Positions 49,737 through 61,444 of a stretch of 64,000 nt of DNA are shown piece by piece. Each line of letters opens with the position of its first letter. Positions within the stretch are counted from its first letter, which is position 1. The translations under genes and the position numbers were made by a program. The stretch spans positions 5,870,001 through 5,934,000 of the forward strand of contig NC_092562.1 in the NCBI RefSeq assembly GCF_037975245.1, given 5' to 3'. The stretch comes from Apostichopus japonicus. Taxonomy: Eukaryota; Echinodermata; Holothuroidea; Aspidochirotida; Stichopodidae. The notes under the pieces are model-generated. The model was not told the DNA's origin. It made no database searches and worked only from the letters and a program-made list of their open reading frames with translations.

Positions 49737-49904
49737 GTCTGACGAAGTACTCAATGAAGTCTTGTTCTGGTGTGGAAATGTGCGTAGCCTACTGGACAGC
49801 AACGGCAGTTGTTTTCCTCTCGTGTCGACGTACTTTGAAGCGCTGTAGTATTGTATTGTGCAATCTATACACTTCATACGTACGTTAATGCGAGATGCGA
49901 TCAA
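49737..49904 (-). promoter_or_regulatory. Candidate non-coding first exon shared by both element genes
   Basis: A strong donor (AGAC|GTGAGT) ends at 49737 on the minus strand. The next acceptors downstream are at 49238 (start of the transposase exon) and 46106 (start of the SAM exon). One promoter at about 49.9-50.1 kb could therefore make both proteins by alternative splicing. The exon start is not defined by the sequence. Confidence 0.4.
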
Positions 49905-50908
49905 TCATAATGTACAGAACAGCGCAGCATGTACTGGACGTTCATCGCGCCAACTTGGGTCATGTGACTGCATGCTGGACTGTAGCCAAGTTTTCCGGGA
50001 AAGCCAACGGCAGCCGCCCATGTATCAAAATAATTCCCGCCTGTGCGCGAGACGTCATAGCTGTTACAGACACGTTGGCGCCAATCATCGAGCTAGACCG
50101 GCTGGGTCGAATGGGAGGAGGGGTTGAGGGGGGGGGGGTGGTGGTTCAGATGAATGAAATGACATTTGCTGAACTAGACATATTTAACAACATTTTGATA
50201 CGTTCGGTGACCCATTTAGCTATAAATAGCTGCATGTGTGACCGTACATTGAGCACACGGAATTGTCATCGGTTCATGTTGTACTGACAATACAAGTTAA
50301 CATTAAAACAATGAATTAGACTACATCTTGAAGGCTGGGCATTGTATTCTTGGCAGCTCACATCAGTAATTGTTTTGATAGGATTTCGGAAGTTGTATAC
50401 TCCTTAAACAAACGGTAAACCAATTGGAACAGTACCATCTATGTCGTTTTCATTAGTTAACACGTTAGGCATTTACAAGTAATTCGTTACTAAAACTCTT
50501 GAAATGGTTAGATTTCACATATTTGACCTACAGACCCTTCAAGGTTATCTTTCACATTGTTTTCGTTCGCTGGACAATTAAGGGTCATTGATGAGCCTCA
50601 CGGGGGTGGGGGTTGTTGCTCAAATGTAAGTTTATGTAACACTAAGGCAGAAAACGACTGTAGGGACAAAGTTAACTGGTAATTGTGGGTTGGATCATGG
50701 AGCTATCGGTAATAGCTTCATGGTTGGATTTCATTCTTTTCTTTGCCAAACGGTAATGTTACTGCACGATGGAGTTTGTTGTATACCATTGTATATTGGT
50801 AACGTGTTTCCACCTTCAAGAATATTTCCGTATAACGCTCTTCAAATTCCAATTTTACATGCATTAAATTGCAAAACAAACTTATTCTGTAAAGTACATG
50901 ACACACAT

Positions 50909-51290
50909 AACGTCTGTAAAAATCACAGATTTTTACATGTAAATATAATAAACTGACTTATTCTGGAAAATTTTACAGAATTATCCTGTAAATTTTCATT
51001 GGAGGGAAAAATACTACAATTTTTTGTAAACCACTTGCTGTAACATAAAACGTCTGTAAAAATCACAGAATTTTACATGTAAATATTAAAAACTGACATA
51101 TTCTGTAAATTTTTACAGGATTTTCCTGTAAATTTTCTTTGGAGGGAAAAATACTACAATTTTGTGTAAACCACTTGCTGTACAGAAAACGTCTGTTAAA
51201 ATAACAGACGTTTACATGTAAATATAGAAAACCGGCTTTTTCTGTAAAAATCGACAGGAATTTACTGTAAATTTACAATTTTTTTTAACA
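50909..51290. repeat. Right subterminal array, about 139-bp period, three units
   Basis: AACGTCTGT(A/T)AAAAT recurs at 50909, 51049 and 51188. Units contain TTCTGTAAATTTTTACAG-like palindromic words, echoing the CTGT/ACAG content of the left array, although period and full sequence differ between the two ends. Confidence 0.9.
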
Positions 51291-51798
51291 GTGTAGGCAT
51301 AAGTAGTTAGTAAAGCCTACTTTAACTGACTAATATGACACTTGTTTAACGGTTTTGGCAAATCAAAGTTGACTATAACGGGCTTTAAACAGGGAGTCCC
51401 ACAACCAACTCCCAGAAGCGGAAGACGAAAAATACCTTAGACAACAGTAATAACAAGATGCGGTAATTTATTCATAACATGACATTCATTTCCGAAGAAA
51501 TATTGCATGTGCCATCTATACCCGTTGATAATTTTTGTCTTCTGTGTTTTTCCACCCAATTAATAATTTCTGATTTTAGGGTTTATTTTGTTATTCTGCA
51601 TTCTATTTTCTTGATATATTCAATGATAGTTAGTGACATGTTGTAAATACGTGATATTTGGTACTGTATAGTTCAGTGACACTTTTGAAGTTTTTTCCAA
51701 GCTATTTACTTCAGAATGTAATTGAGTTATCCTTGGTAAAGCTTTAAACAAAATTACACAACCCTTGTTACAGGGTTGGCATATTTTTGTGATGGTGT

Positions 51799-51799
<1 letters not shown>

Positions 51800-51853
<54 letters not shown>
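51800..51853. repeat. (AT)n microsatellite
   Basis: An AT dinucleotide run at the 3' flank of the Penelope-like relic. Ile-Tyr frames across it are spurious. Confidence 0.9.
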
Positions 51854-51857
<4 letters not shown>

Positions 51858-51879
51858 ACGAAGATCCACGTTTACTCCA

Positions 51880-52091
51880 AAAGAAAATATTATTAGAGAA
51901 AACCAGAGAAATAAGATATGACTCACAATTGACAAAAAAAGGAGTAAGTTTTAGAAAATATATTGGAACTTTCGGTCCCCTTGGGACCTTCGTCAGCAAT
52001 ACTTGGCAGTCGAATGAAAAGTACAAAATGTGACACATACATATATATATAATATATATATACATTTATATAAATATGTCACCAAAAACAA

Positions 52092-52140
<49 letters not shown>

Positions 52141-52684
52141 TATATAAGGAATACACTTTTAGAAAATACACTTTTAGAAAATACACTTTTAGAAAATACA
52201 CTTTTAGAACTGCTGACGTTCGTCAGCAGTTCTTGGCAGAGGAATGAAAAGTACAAAATGTAACACAATGAAAATATGACGCTATATAGTGTAAGTTGCA
52301 TTGATGGAATTAGAACCAAATAAACCATGACTATACAGGAAGCGGATTAAGCAGCAAAGATCGGATTATTTATGTTTGTAGAACTGATAGTTGTTAAGAG
52401 GTCCCAAGCCTTTGTTGAGGCCGGTTATGTGAGACTCAATACGAGCGATCCAATCGATTTCTTTGTGTTCACGCTGAAGTTCGAGGCAACTAAAATACTT
52501 TTTAGGTATTGAGAGAATGACTATGAAGATTGAAATGTTCGGAAACTGGGTATCCTGCAAAGTTATCACGAAATATATTTTTTTTGTGATTATTAAAACG
52601 TAAGCGGAACTGGGAGCCTGCTTCACCTACATAGTTGCCCTCTTTGCAAAGTACACAAATGAAAATGTAAATAACATGAATAGA
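51880..52684 (-). mobile_element. Penelope-like element relic (GIY-YIG end and 3' repeats)
   Basis: On the minus strand at about 52672-52516 a frame reads CVLCKEGNYVGEAGSQFRLR and later YPVSEHFNLHSHSL. These are the Cys pair, Y-V-G-E core and His motifs of the GIY-YIG-type endonuclease of Penelope-like elements. A frameshift follows, and another frame continues with HKEIDWIARIESHI. Two copies of a CTTCGTCAGCA…TTGGCAG….GAATGAAAAGTAC repeat (about 51990-52036 and 52208-52265) resemble PLE terminal repeats. A 15-bp minisatellite (ACACTTTTAGAAAAT, four copies) lies at 52149-52208 and an (AT)n run at 52098-52145. The relic is cut at its upstream side by the element at 52685. Confidence 0.65.
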
Positions 52685-53286
52685 AGGGGCGTAGCGAGCG
52701 GGGGGGTGTGGGGGGTGTCACACCCCCCCAATAATTTGGTCGCTGTCGGCAAATTTTGGGTCTGTCGGCAAAAGGAGAAAAGGTGAAGAGAGCGGAAGGG
52801 GAAGAAAGAAGGAAAGCTGAATAGAAAAAGGAGAACGGGAGCTTCTTCCGTGCCAAATTTGACTTAAAATATGCACCAGATTGCATCTAAGGACGTTCAA
52901 ACTAATTTTCCAAAGGGGAGGGGTAGACCCCCTACCCTTAGACCCCTCCCCATTTCAGTCACCACTTCCAGATCCGTCGGCAAATCAAATTTGACTTAAA
53001 ATATGCACCAGATTGCATCTAAGGACGTTTCAAAACTAAAAATTTTCCAAAGGGGAGGGGGACACCCCCATTTCAGTCACCACTTCCAGATCCGTCGGCA
53101 AATCAAATTTGACTGAAAATATGCACCAGATTGCATCTAAGGACGTTTCAAAACTAAAAATTTTCCAAAGGGGAGGGGGACACCCCCTCCCCTTAGACCC
53201 CTCCCCCATTTCAGTCACCACTTCCAGATCCGTCGGCAAATCAAATTCTCCACACCCCCCCAACAAAAACCCTTCGCTGCGCCCCT
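52685..53286. mobile_element. 0.6-kb G-rich TIR element with internal tandem repeats
   Basis: The left end is AAGGGGCGTAGCGAGCGGGG and the right end, read inwards, is CAGGGGCGCAGCGAAGGG. The interior has three units of about 118-130 bp (52854, 52982 and 53098) containing TTGACTTAAAATATGCACCAG. CAGGGGCG termini are hAT-like. I could not find a target duplication, so the left end may be eroded. Confidence 0.65.
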
Positions 53287-56200
53287 GATCGTTAATGATA
53301 ATAATAATAACTCATATCAGATCTATGGTATCCATGCATCTTACTCGGTAACCGTATCACCATACCAACGAGCTTCTACACCGCTGTTTCATCAGTATAT
53401 AGGCCTATATAAGGTGAATAATCATGATCGTATCGAAGCTCATGGACTAGTTAATTTCGTGAAGGAATTCAACTCGCAGAAAATGAATGTACGACTGTAA
53501 ATAAAATACTCTCTCACACACCCACACACATATACACCCTGATTGATGTGTCGGTTCAAGCCCACGCACACACCCATACATACAAAAATACGGCAAAGGT
53601 TACGGTATTCATCGAAACCAAAACTCAAGTGAAAAAAATACTAAAGCAATCATTCCAGTGACTGTGCTTTGTTACAAACTGAATCAGAAAGCAAATCAGG
53701 AAGAATATAAAAGACCTGAACTAATGTCAACAACACACGACAAAGACAGACTAAAATTTAGTCTACAAAATGAATATTTCTTAAAATTTGGATAAATTGA
53801 AGATTCGCCTGTGCAACTTAGTGATATAATTACTTCAGACAATGAAATACATATAACATATAACTTTGAGAACTCTATCTCCATGAAAGACTAGCAAATT
53901 TCAATATACTACAGTACTGTTACATTTGACCTGCTTATCACCAATATTCTATTTGATTTAACACAAACCAACAGGTAGGCTTCAACTTAGAAAAATTTCA
54001 TTTTTTAAAACTGCTGCTTAAGAAAAGTTTCCTTTTCTTATACTCGAGTGTATTTTTGTACTGTTTTAATTAATTACTGAAAATACTGTTTTAATTTTTT
54101 CGTATACTTATACTGCATACCTGATTGCTTTCTGAGTATCATAGATAAATTGTAAACAAAATGAAACATACAGACTGATCATCTCAAACATTTCATACAT
54201 TTGCTTCGATTTGGTTTGCAGATCAATTTGAGATTAATTTAGAAAACACATGGGCTTTGTTGGATTTCAAATATTTATGAACACATCTATAAAATGAGAC
54301 TTTCGACTCCTCTTCCAGTGACAAATTCAATGTTTGTTAATTTGGTATCTACTGATTGAAAAATTGTTATTAATTTTTACCATCATAAAAACCACTCTTA
54401 TTAGAGTTTACAATAATATCTCTGACAAAGCAATACCAGGAACTTGTTGCCAATACTGAAGATTGTTCTCATTCCTCCACACCACCCCTACTAAGGGTTA
54501 ATGTTAATAGTGTCTCTATTTGTTACACAGTTTTGCCGCCGAAGTTGTCAAGCTAATATGCAGTCATCAATCATGCTATGTGTTGAAATGATTGCATCAT
54601 TCTCCTGAAACTGCCATGTATAGCAATGCCTACATGTCTTAGTTGTCGTGTCATAAAATGTTTTCTTTGAATATTACAAATACTTCTGCAAAAGCTGGGC
54701 AATTTAGTTTGTAGAAGTGACATCACATAGCAGTTGGAACAATGGGACAATCCCGAATAATCAGGACGTATGGAAACAACACCCCACACCAACCTTCACA
54801 TAGCTCAAGAAGAAGTGACACCATGCTTTACTTCAATCTCAGAGGTGTAATGTCTATTTCCCCCCAAAAGGCCACAAAAACAATACAAAATCTAATGTAG
54901 GGACAGAGGAAATGAGTTAAAGTACGTACAGGTAACTTGCTTTCAATATTGTCTAGAGTGTATAATAAGCAGACATATATGTGTAACATCTCATAGGAAA
55001 AACAGTTCGTTACTATGATTCTCTCTCTACTTGGTGGCCGGTGCTTGTCAACTCATTGGCATCCTAAATACGCGAAAACAATCACACTAACATATGGATA
55101 GACAACCTTCATCTCAGGATCCAAAAACAAACTCCACCCCATAGAAGTAAAGTTGACACATTAAAACTGTTGCCAAGAACGCAGTAGTACACAAAGGGAC
55201 TCACACAGGCCATGTCCCATGGCGTCCAAACATCGAATGATAATACTGGTACTAATACTTTACTATGAAATTGGCAATTTTTGATGCAAGAGCATACCAA
55301 AATGGTCGGTTGTTCTGAACTGATTTCATACTGAAATGTTGATGATTTCCAAAGAATTCATATGAACTGTGAGGAATTTCCAAAATGTTGCATTGAAGTG
55401 CTTTACCTGCAATATTGTCTGTGTTAGGGTAGCCTATAGAAAGACCCCATACTAAACAGATTTTTTTGTTAGCACATATGTGGACAGCTATTCTAGCTTC
55501 CTTGCAAGATCAAGCTGTGACCTGTCATCAAAGCATCTTTCATGATAAGAAGCAGTCATGAATACGCAAAAAGATTGAGCTTGAAAACATGTCAATTTAC
55601 AGTGTGAAATTTGCAAAGGATAAGCCAGTCCTTAAATGTTATCAACAGTCTTCAAATTGTTGTATTTATCCAACACATCCCTGATGAGACAGACTCTATA
55701 ACTTTAATATTATTTACAGTTAACAACAAACAAATTTGACAGTGAAACAAAGGAAAAAAGAAATTGATGGAATAATTGTGCAATTAGTAAAATTACAGGA
55801 AACAAAGATCTAAGCTGTTGCAAATGTTTCAGATCAGAAAATAAAGAAATTACTTCATAATTAAGGAAAGTGAGCAAAGTAATGTCATACCCTCATCATT
55901 GTTGATGAATATCTGAGTAAGTTTAGGAAAAAGCTGTTACGATGATAATAACTTCTAGTTGTTGACTAAAATTGGAATACTTTACAAGTTCTCCACACTA
56001 CCACTGGCAAAGCGTATTGAATGATTAGCATATAACATCGACCATTGCCGATTTAAAACCATTGGATTATGTCTAAACATGATTCGTGTCTGATTATATT
56101 GGTAAAAAGGAACTTTAAAAGGAATATATGCAAATTTAAGCAGCTGCTTGTCGTTGAGATAAAATAATAAACTGGATTAACGATTAACATTTGGTTGCCC

Positions 56201-58563
56201 TCTGCATGGTCTCATCACCAGTTCTCGTAGTTGCCATATCTTTTGCTGAACTCTATCAGAAAATCAAAGCACAATATGTAGTCCATCTGAAAGATAGAAC
56301 ACAGAATGAATGTGGTATCACTTTGTTGTATAAAATGTCAAACATAATGTTTCAAACTTCCAGAATTGTCACTGAGCTTGATACGCCTTTCGTTCCAATG
56401 TAAACCTTTCGATTTTCACTTTAAATTTTATGCTTCGTTTAAAAATCAATGCATTTTTAATCATAAAATTATGCTTACATTCCCTCGTCAGTTATCACAA
56501 AAGAAAGTGTTCTGCTTGGTGGTAACACACATGCTTGATGAGAAAAGACAACTGAGCCTCAGCTGCCAATAAGCTACATCAGGCAGTCAAAATGACTTAC
56601 CTTAAGCAACCTTATTTGTAGAACTTGCTATTTGGAAATGGAGCATGCTGGGTAGAAGTAAGCCAACTAGGTGACTGTTAAATATTCCAAATTCTGATCT
56701 GTTCAAGTCTGCTACTTTTTCTTACCAATATCACCAATATATCAAATCTGCAGATACTTTCAGAACAGATTTACCTACCTCTTGCTTTATGTAAGACATG
56801 GATTGATCTCTCTTCCACAATTATCACATAAATATTAGCACACATAAGTTGACTTAGTCATCGAATGGCTATATAACATGAAAATATGAACATAAACTAC
56901 AATAGTTCATATCAAGTCAAGAATGATTTTAAACAATGGATGGCTCTTGTATTTGAACACTTTTCTGCTGTATTAATGTTCAAATTTTAGCAAACATAAA
57001 TAATTGCCAATTTGACTTTAGTCTGCTGACTTAGAGCGAAAAACTACAAATAGAAACTAAGACTAAAAAAGAACAAGTATATACAATTTCATTTTGGCAT
57101 TGATAGTTTCGATCATTTCAAAGAGCAGCGGGTTCATGACTGAGTCTCTACTTTCTCAAAGTAAGCTGTATGTAAGGTCCAAGAACAAGAATTAAATGAA
57201 ACTTAAGCCTGGAAGAAAACCGAATATACACTATGTATAAACTACACTGGCTGGTGAAGATGAAGGCTTTTGGGCCTTGAAGTGACGGATTAAGTTAGTA
57301 ATTGGATCAATTCCTCCCTATCAAATTGATAAATCCTTCCAAACTTAAGGAATTGATTCACATTTAATGGTCATCACACACCAGAAATTTGCAGGTATGA
57401 ATTCAAACTAGCCCAATATGTAATTTCTTTTATTTGTGTTGATTCATACTCACTGTACAGCTGAGCACTGATTCTCTTACTGTGTCCAATAGTATATTAG
57501 ATGTGTTGTTACATTGTGTAGGAATATGCACATATTTAATTGAAATATTGGCTCTCCAAACTAGTGTATATATATATATGCACTGGTTTCTTTCCAATTT
57601 CGACCTCCAAACCTCATGAAGTTGAGAGTAAGAAACCTGAAAAATTTGTGGTCAGGATCATCCACGAAGCGGTTTGCTCGCTAAATCTAAGATTCACGTA
57701 ACCAAAAATATCAGTTTAGGTCTGCCGAAGTTTATCATCAAAAGCTCCATGAGTTATTCATGTTTCAAATGTATTTTTTTGAGATCTAAACTGATTTGAT
57801 GCATTTTTCATAGTTTTATGTGAAGTTAGGTTTTGCAGAGACATGGTCGATTGCAACTTATACTGAGGCCTGTATGGAGACCAGTTACAATCACTTACGT
57901 TTAATTCCCACGTTTTAAACATCCTAGCGAGTGTAAATATGATTTGCTTACTACTACTGTACTCGATCGAATATTTATTTCAGTATGCAACAGATGACAA
58001 TTTAAGTTTTCGTGTTTGCTGCATTGCTTTGGTATATTGTAGGTGACTGGCATGGGTACACAGTGTAAGGGTTTGAGGTTTATCCTGCTTTAGTAGGAAG
58101 CAGTTAAGATAGATAGGTTGTAAGAATTCTGAGTTATTTGCCAATAGCGCTCAGTTTTGTCACAAGTCTTTGTAACATGAGATGACCGATCCCATTTGTT
58201 CGTTAAATGTAACTGTTGCATACAAGTTGCTGTTGGCATTGGTACATAATATTAGTCCATTGCTTTGTGATTATTTGTTCATGTGTACAGGAGTGTTGTA
58301 ATAAATAAGTTGTATTCTTTCTCTTTAGTTATAATCTATAAAATAAGCAAATCTTGTTATTGTTTGTTGTGTGCATTTTGGACAGGATTGTATCAGTCAT
58401 TGTCTTTTAAACATTTTTTTGTACGTTTCCTATAATTTAAGAGCTAGTGGAGAACACAATACAACCATTTAAAGAGTACTCTCTGCCGTACTTTATCTCT
58501 CTCCCCGTGGATGTCACCACCAGGCTTCCTTAACCACCCGGTCCTTTACAATTTGGTTCCTAC
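53287..58563. other. Non-coding stretch 3' of the phosphatase exons
   Basis: It should contain the last exon(s) and 3' UTR of the receptor phosphatase, because exon 58699-58564 ends at a donor. I could not identify a terminal exon with the expected Q-Y-x-F-C-Y type motif. Small open frames on both strands show no recognisable domain. Confidence 0.4.
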
Positions 58564-60038
58564 CTTCTTTCTCATCATGTGCTGGTGTTCATTTCTGAGT
58601 TTCTTGACTGTAGCAAAGATGTCCACTAGACCTGTTGCCCTTATACGCTCCATCTCGGACTGAACAGTCACAAAGACACCACTCCTTCCAAAGCCGTTAC
58701 TGGTAAAATGTCAACAATGGATTAACTGATGTGATACATCGGATAAAGTTGATATCATCAATAAATATATACCACTAGGTATGTTTCACACTACAAGCTT
58801 AATATCTGATGACGTGCTAAAGATATAAAAAGGTCAGAAGGACACTGTGTCCTATCTTTTTTCTAAATATATCAATTATGAAGTATTTGCTAAAAGTGTC
58901 GCTCAGATGGCATAATTGGAACCTTCACTTCATAAAGTTACTCATTCATATGAAGACCCTGTTGAGTTATGAAATGGACCATAGTCACATTACAACATAA
59001 ACAGAGTCATGCATCCATATGATCCCGAGGTCTCTACATATCATTCACCTTCATTGAACACCATGCACATGGAACACCTTTAATAGTCAATACACTATCA
59101 GCAACTAGGAAAATGCAAATGAAGTTAATGAGTCTGCCTATCTGTCTCCTTTGTCATTTGCTGAGTATTTAGTCAGTCAAATACATCTATAATGGAATAG
59201 ATAATTGATTAATTAATTAATTTTGGCGATACATACATGCAGTGGACAACCAGCGGTTTCTCAATATTTGCTTCTTTCTGTAGTTTCTGCGCATCTGTGA
59301 TGAGTCTTATTACAGATTGAGGACTACCGTTTGGCGGCCACTCCTCTAACTGCAGATGAGTGACTGATATCACATTCTACAGTCACGGAGGAATAAACCA
59401 GGAAAGAATGGAGAAATTGAAGCAAAGAATCCTTAAATCATTACCTATCAAGTTTGCAGCCATGGAGGTAATATGCAACAATTGACATGTAAACCAGAAA
59501 ATATAATGACATAATTAATTCTCAATCTGATTTTGAATATATAGCTATGCTATCCATTCAACTGATATTCCTATCTGATATCATAAGGCTTCATAGCGAA
59601 GCTGCTCTTCACTAACTGATAAAACGTTGAAGTTACAGTTGTATTGTTATTTTAATGCTACAGTTTAGAGCACTGCTTTGAAGTTTCCTGATCCTCTTGT
59701 AGAAATTTTGCTGTATTTTTTTAAAATATTCATTCAACCAATTTGAAAAATGATTATCAGTTGTTATGCATAACTGGTGGATAAAGCAAGATATTGAAGA
59801 TTAACTGTCAGTTTACAAATGAAGCAAAAACGAGAATGGGGGACGGGAAATGGGAGAGGAGCAGGGGACAGGAGGGGGTTTGGAAGGAAAGCAAGAGAAG
59901 GTCACTTACCGCGGAATCATTGAGAGACACATCAAATGTCCGTTTAACATAGTCTGACTGTTGTTCTGTGGCAATACAGGTTACAGTCATAATCCCATAC
60001 TGTAAGCTACCACGATCAGGCCAGTACTGAACACAAGT
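58564..60038 (-). CDS. Receptor-type tyrosine phosphatase, three exons of the distal domain (partial)
   Basis: Exons 60038-59910, 59376-59237 and 58699-58564 have GT-AG borders and join in frame (135 codons). They read CVQYWPDRGSLQYGIMTV, then HLQLEEWPPNGSP, then, across the last junction, HCINGFGRSGVFV and VDIFATVKKLRNE. This is the C-terminal part of a PTP domain. The signature loop C-x5-R is present (CINGFGR), but the acid/base Asp of the WPD loop is Pro (EWPPNG). That points to the second, pseudo-catalytic D2 domain of a receptor PTP, where HC.NG.GRSG is common. Upstream exons lie beyond 64000 or unrecognised in 60-64 kb; the last exon was not found. Such receptors act at the plasma membrane in adhesion signalling. 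Confidence 0.85.
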
Positions 60039-61436
60039 CTGTGATGAAAGCAAATATGATGGCAACAAATTAATTTCATGGATATGCAAAATATTGCACA
60101 TCGCTCTAAAATGTTACCACATTTCCATGTAATATCGTAAAGGACCATTGACAATCTCTATGGAATGCAAACCACAGCGATTAAACTAGATTACATTACA
60201 GGTTTCCCAAGTACAAAGTGTGACCATTTCTCTGCACTCAATCCACAAATGACCTGCGTTAAATTGCTCAAGCCTAAAAGGTCATTAAGCCAGTAAGTTC
60301 CCTTCAAAACTAACAACAACTACTGCAATACCAATTCTTATAATCAATTGAAAATAGAATAAATCAATAATAATAATACTATGAAAGTTTGATGTAGGCA
60401 AACTATTAATACTTGTCAATTTATAACAAATTTAAGTACTTAAAGCTTCAGGTTAATTGTTATACATTAAGTACCTTGAGAGCAAAGCCATGTTTAACTG
60501 CATTTCATAACAAATACATTATTGCTGTAGCAGGATAATGCAAGAGTGCAGCATAATGAGTATTCATACAAATAAAGAATAAATATAAACTTAAAAAATT
60601 AAGTAAAATAAAAAACACAAACCAAATAATAGTCATAACAAACAAACAATCAATCAATCAATATGCAGAAACTGAATAAGCCAGTATAATTATTTGGAAA
60701 TTCTCAACAACAAGGCAATACATGGCAGTTGACGTTTCTTTATTTTGTGATATATTTTTGATGATCCTTTGTGCCAAATCTACACTCTGACAAAGACGAA
60801 AGAGTATGCAAATGGTCAAAATTAAGCAATGAAATTCTCTCTGCTTCAGGCATTGCAAAGTAGCATGGAATGCACATGCGCATTACTCTGTTTTATCCAT
60901 TTTACTACTATCTGGTTTTTCATTTGCTTTCACTTTTGGCTACTGTTAAAACAGGAGTGATGTTACGTGACTTTGAACAAACTTTTTGGTATTGATTTTA
61001 TGAGTTAATTGAACAAATTTTCTATCAGTTCCTCTGTCGTGAGCTCTCTCTGTTTCCCCGAGCATAACTTTGAAGGAAATTGATTTGACTTTATGTCTGC
61101 ATTATATCGTTATTAACACATGAATGCACTCATCTTAAAATCAGCTTTTTGAGTTTGGTTATATCTACAAAAGGCAGGTATTGAAAATACAATCTTTTTG
61201 GCATAAAACCAGTGCAGCCTGCAATTTACGCCGTCCCTACAGAGAACAACAGCTTACTGTGTCTCTGGTTTGTTATATATAAGACATGCAAACAATAGCT
61301 ATATTTAGAAAAAAAATGACAACTGCAAGGTCACCACACAATGGTAAAGGTTGGCAAAGTTGATTGATCCTTTGAATTCAATACCAATGACTCAATGTGT
61401 ATTACACTCTAAACTGTACACTAGAAGGAAGTGTTC
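60039..61436. other. Probable intron of the phosphatase gene
   Basis: No exon with phosphatase motifs was recognised. Small frames such as that at 60658-60858 lack familiar motifs. Confidence 0.4.
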
Positions 61437-61444
61437 AGTGTATA

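Larger units (their letters stand above)
30620..51293 (-). mobile_element. 20.7-kb CACTA-like DNA transposon with two genes
   Basis: Both ends carry the exact 17-bp inverted repeat CACTGTTAAAAAAAATT, and TA lies directly outside each end (30618-30619, 51294-51295). Tandem subterminal arrays lie inside both ends: five units of about 109 bp (30711-31200) and three of about 139 bp (50909-51290), both rich in CTGT/ACAG words. On the minus strand it encodes a 913-residue zinc-finger DDE/Tnp2-like protein and a separate 531-residue SAM-domain protein. Without the nested 7314-bp insertion the element would be about 13.4 kb. CAC-starting ends, short target duplication and repetitive subterminal regions are CACTA/EnSpm hallmarks; assignment to that group is inference. 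TA could belong to the TIR instead of being a duplication. Confidence 0.78.

Noticed and set aside
57840-57930. Possible last exon of the receptor phosphatase (reading …PQYKLQS… on the minus strand)
   Set aside because: The acceptor phase does not match the donor at 58564, and the peptide lacks the expected F-C-Y motif.
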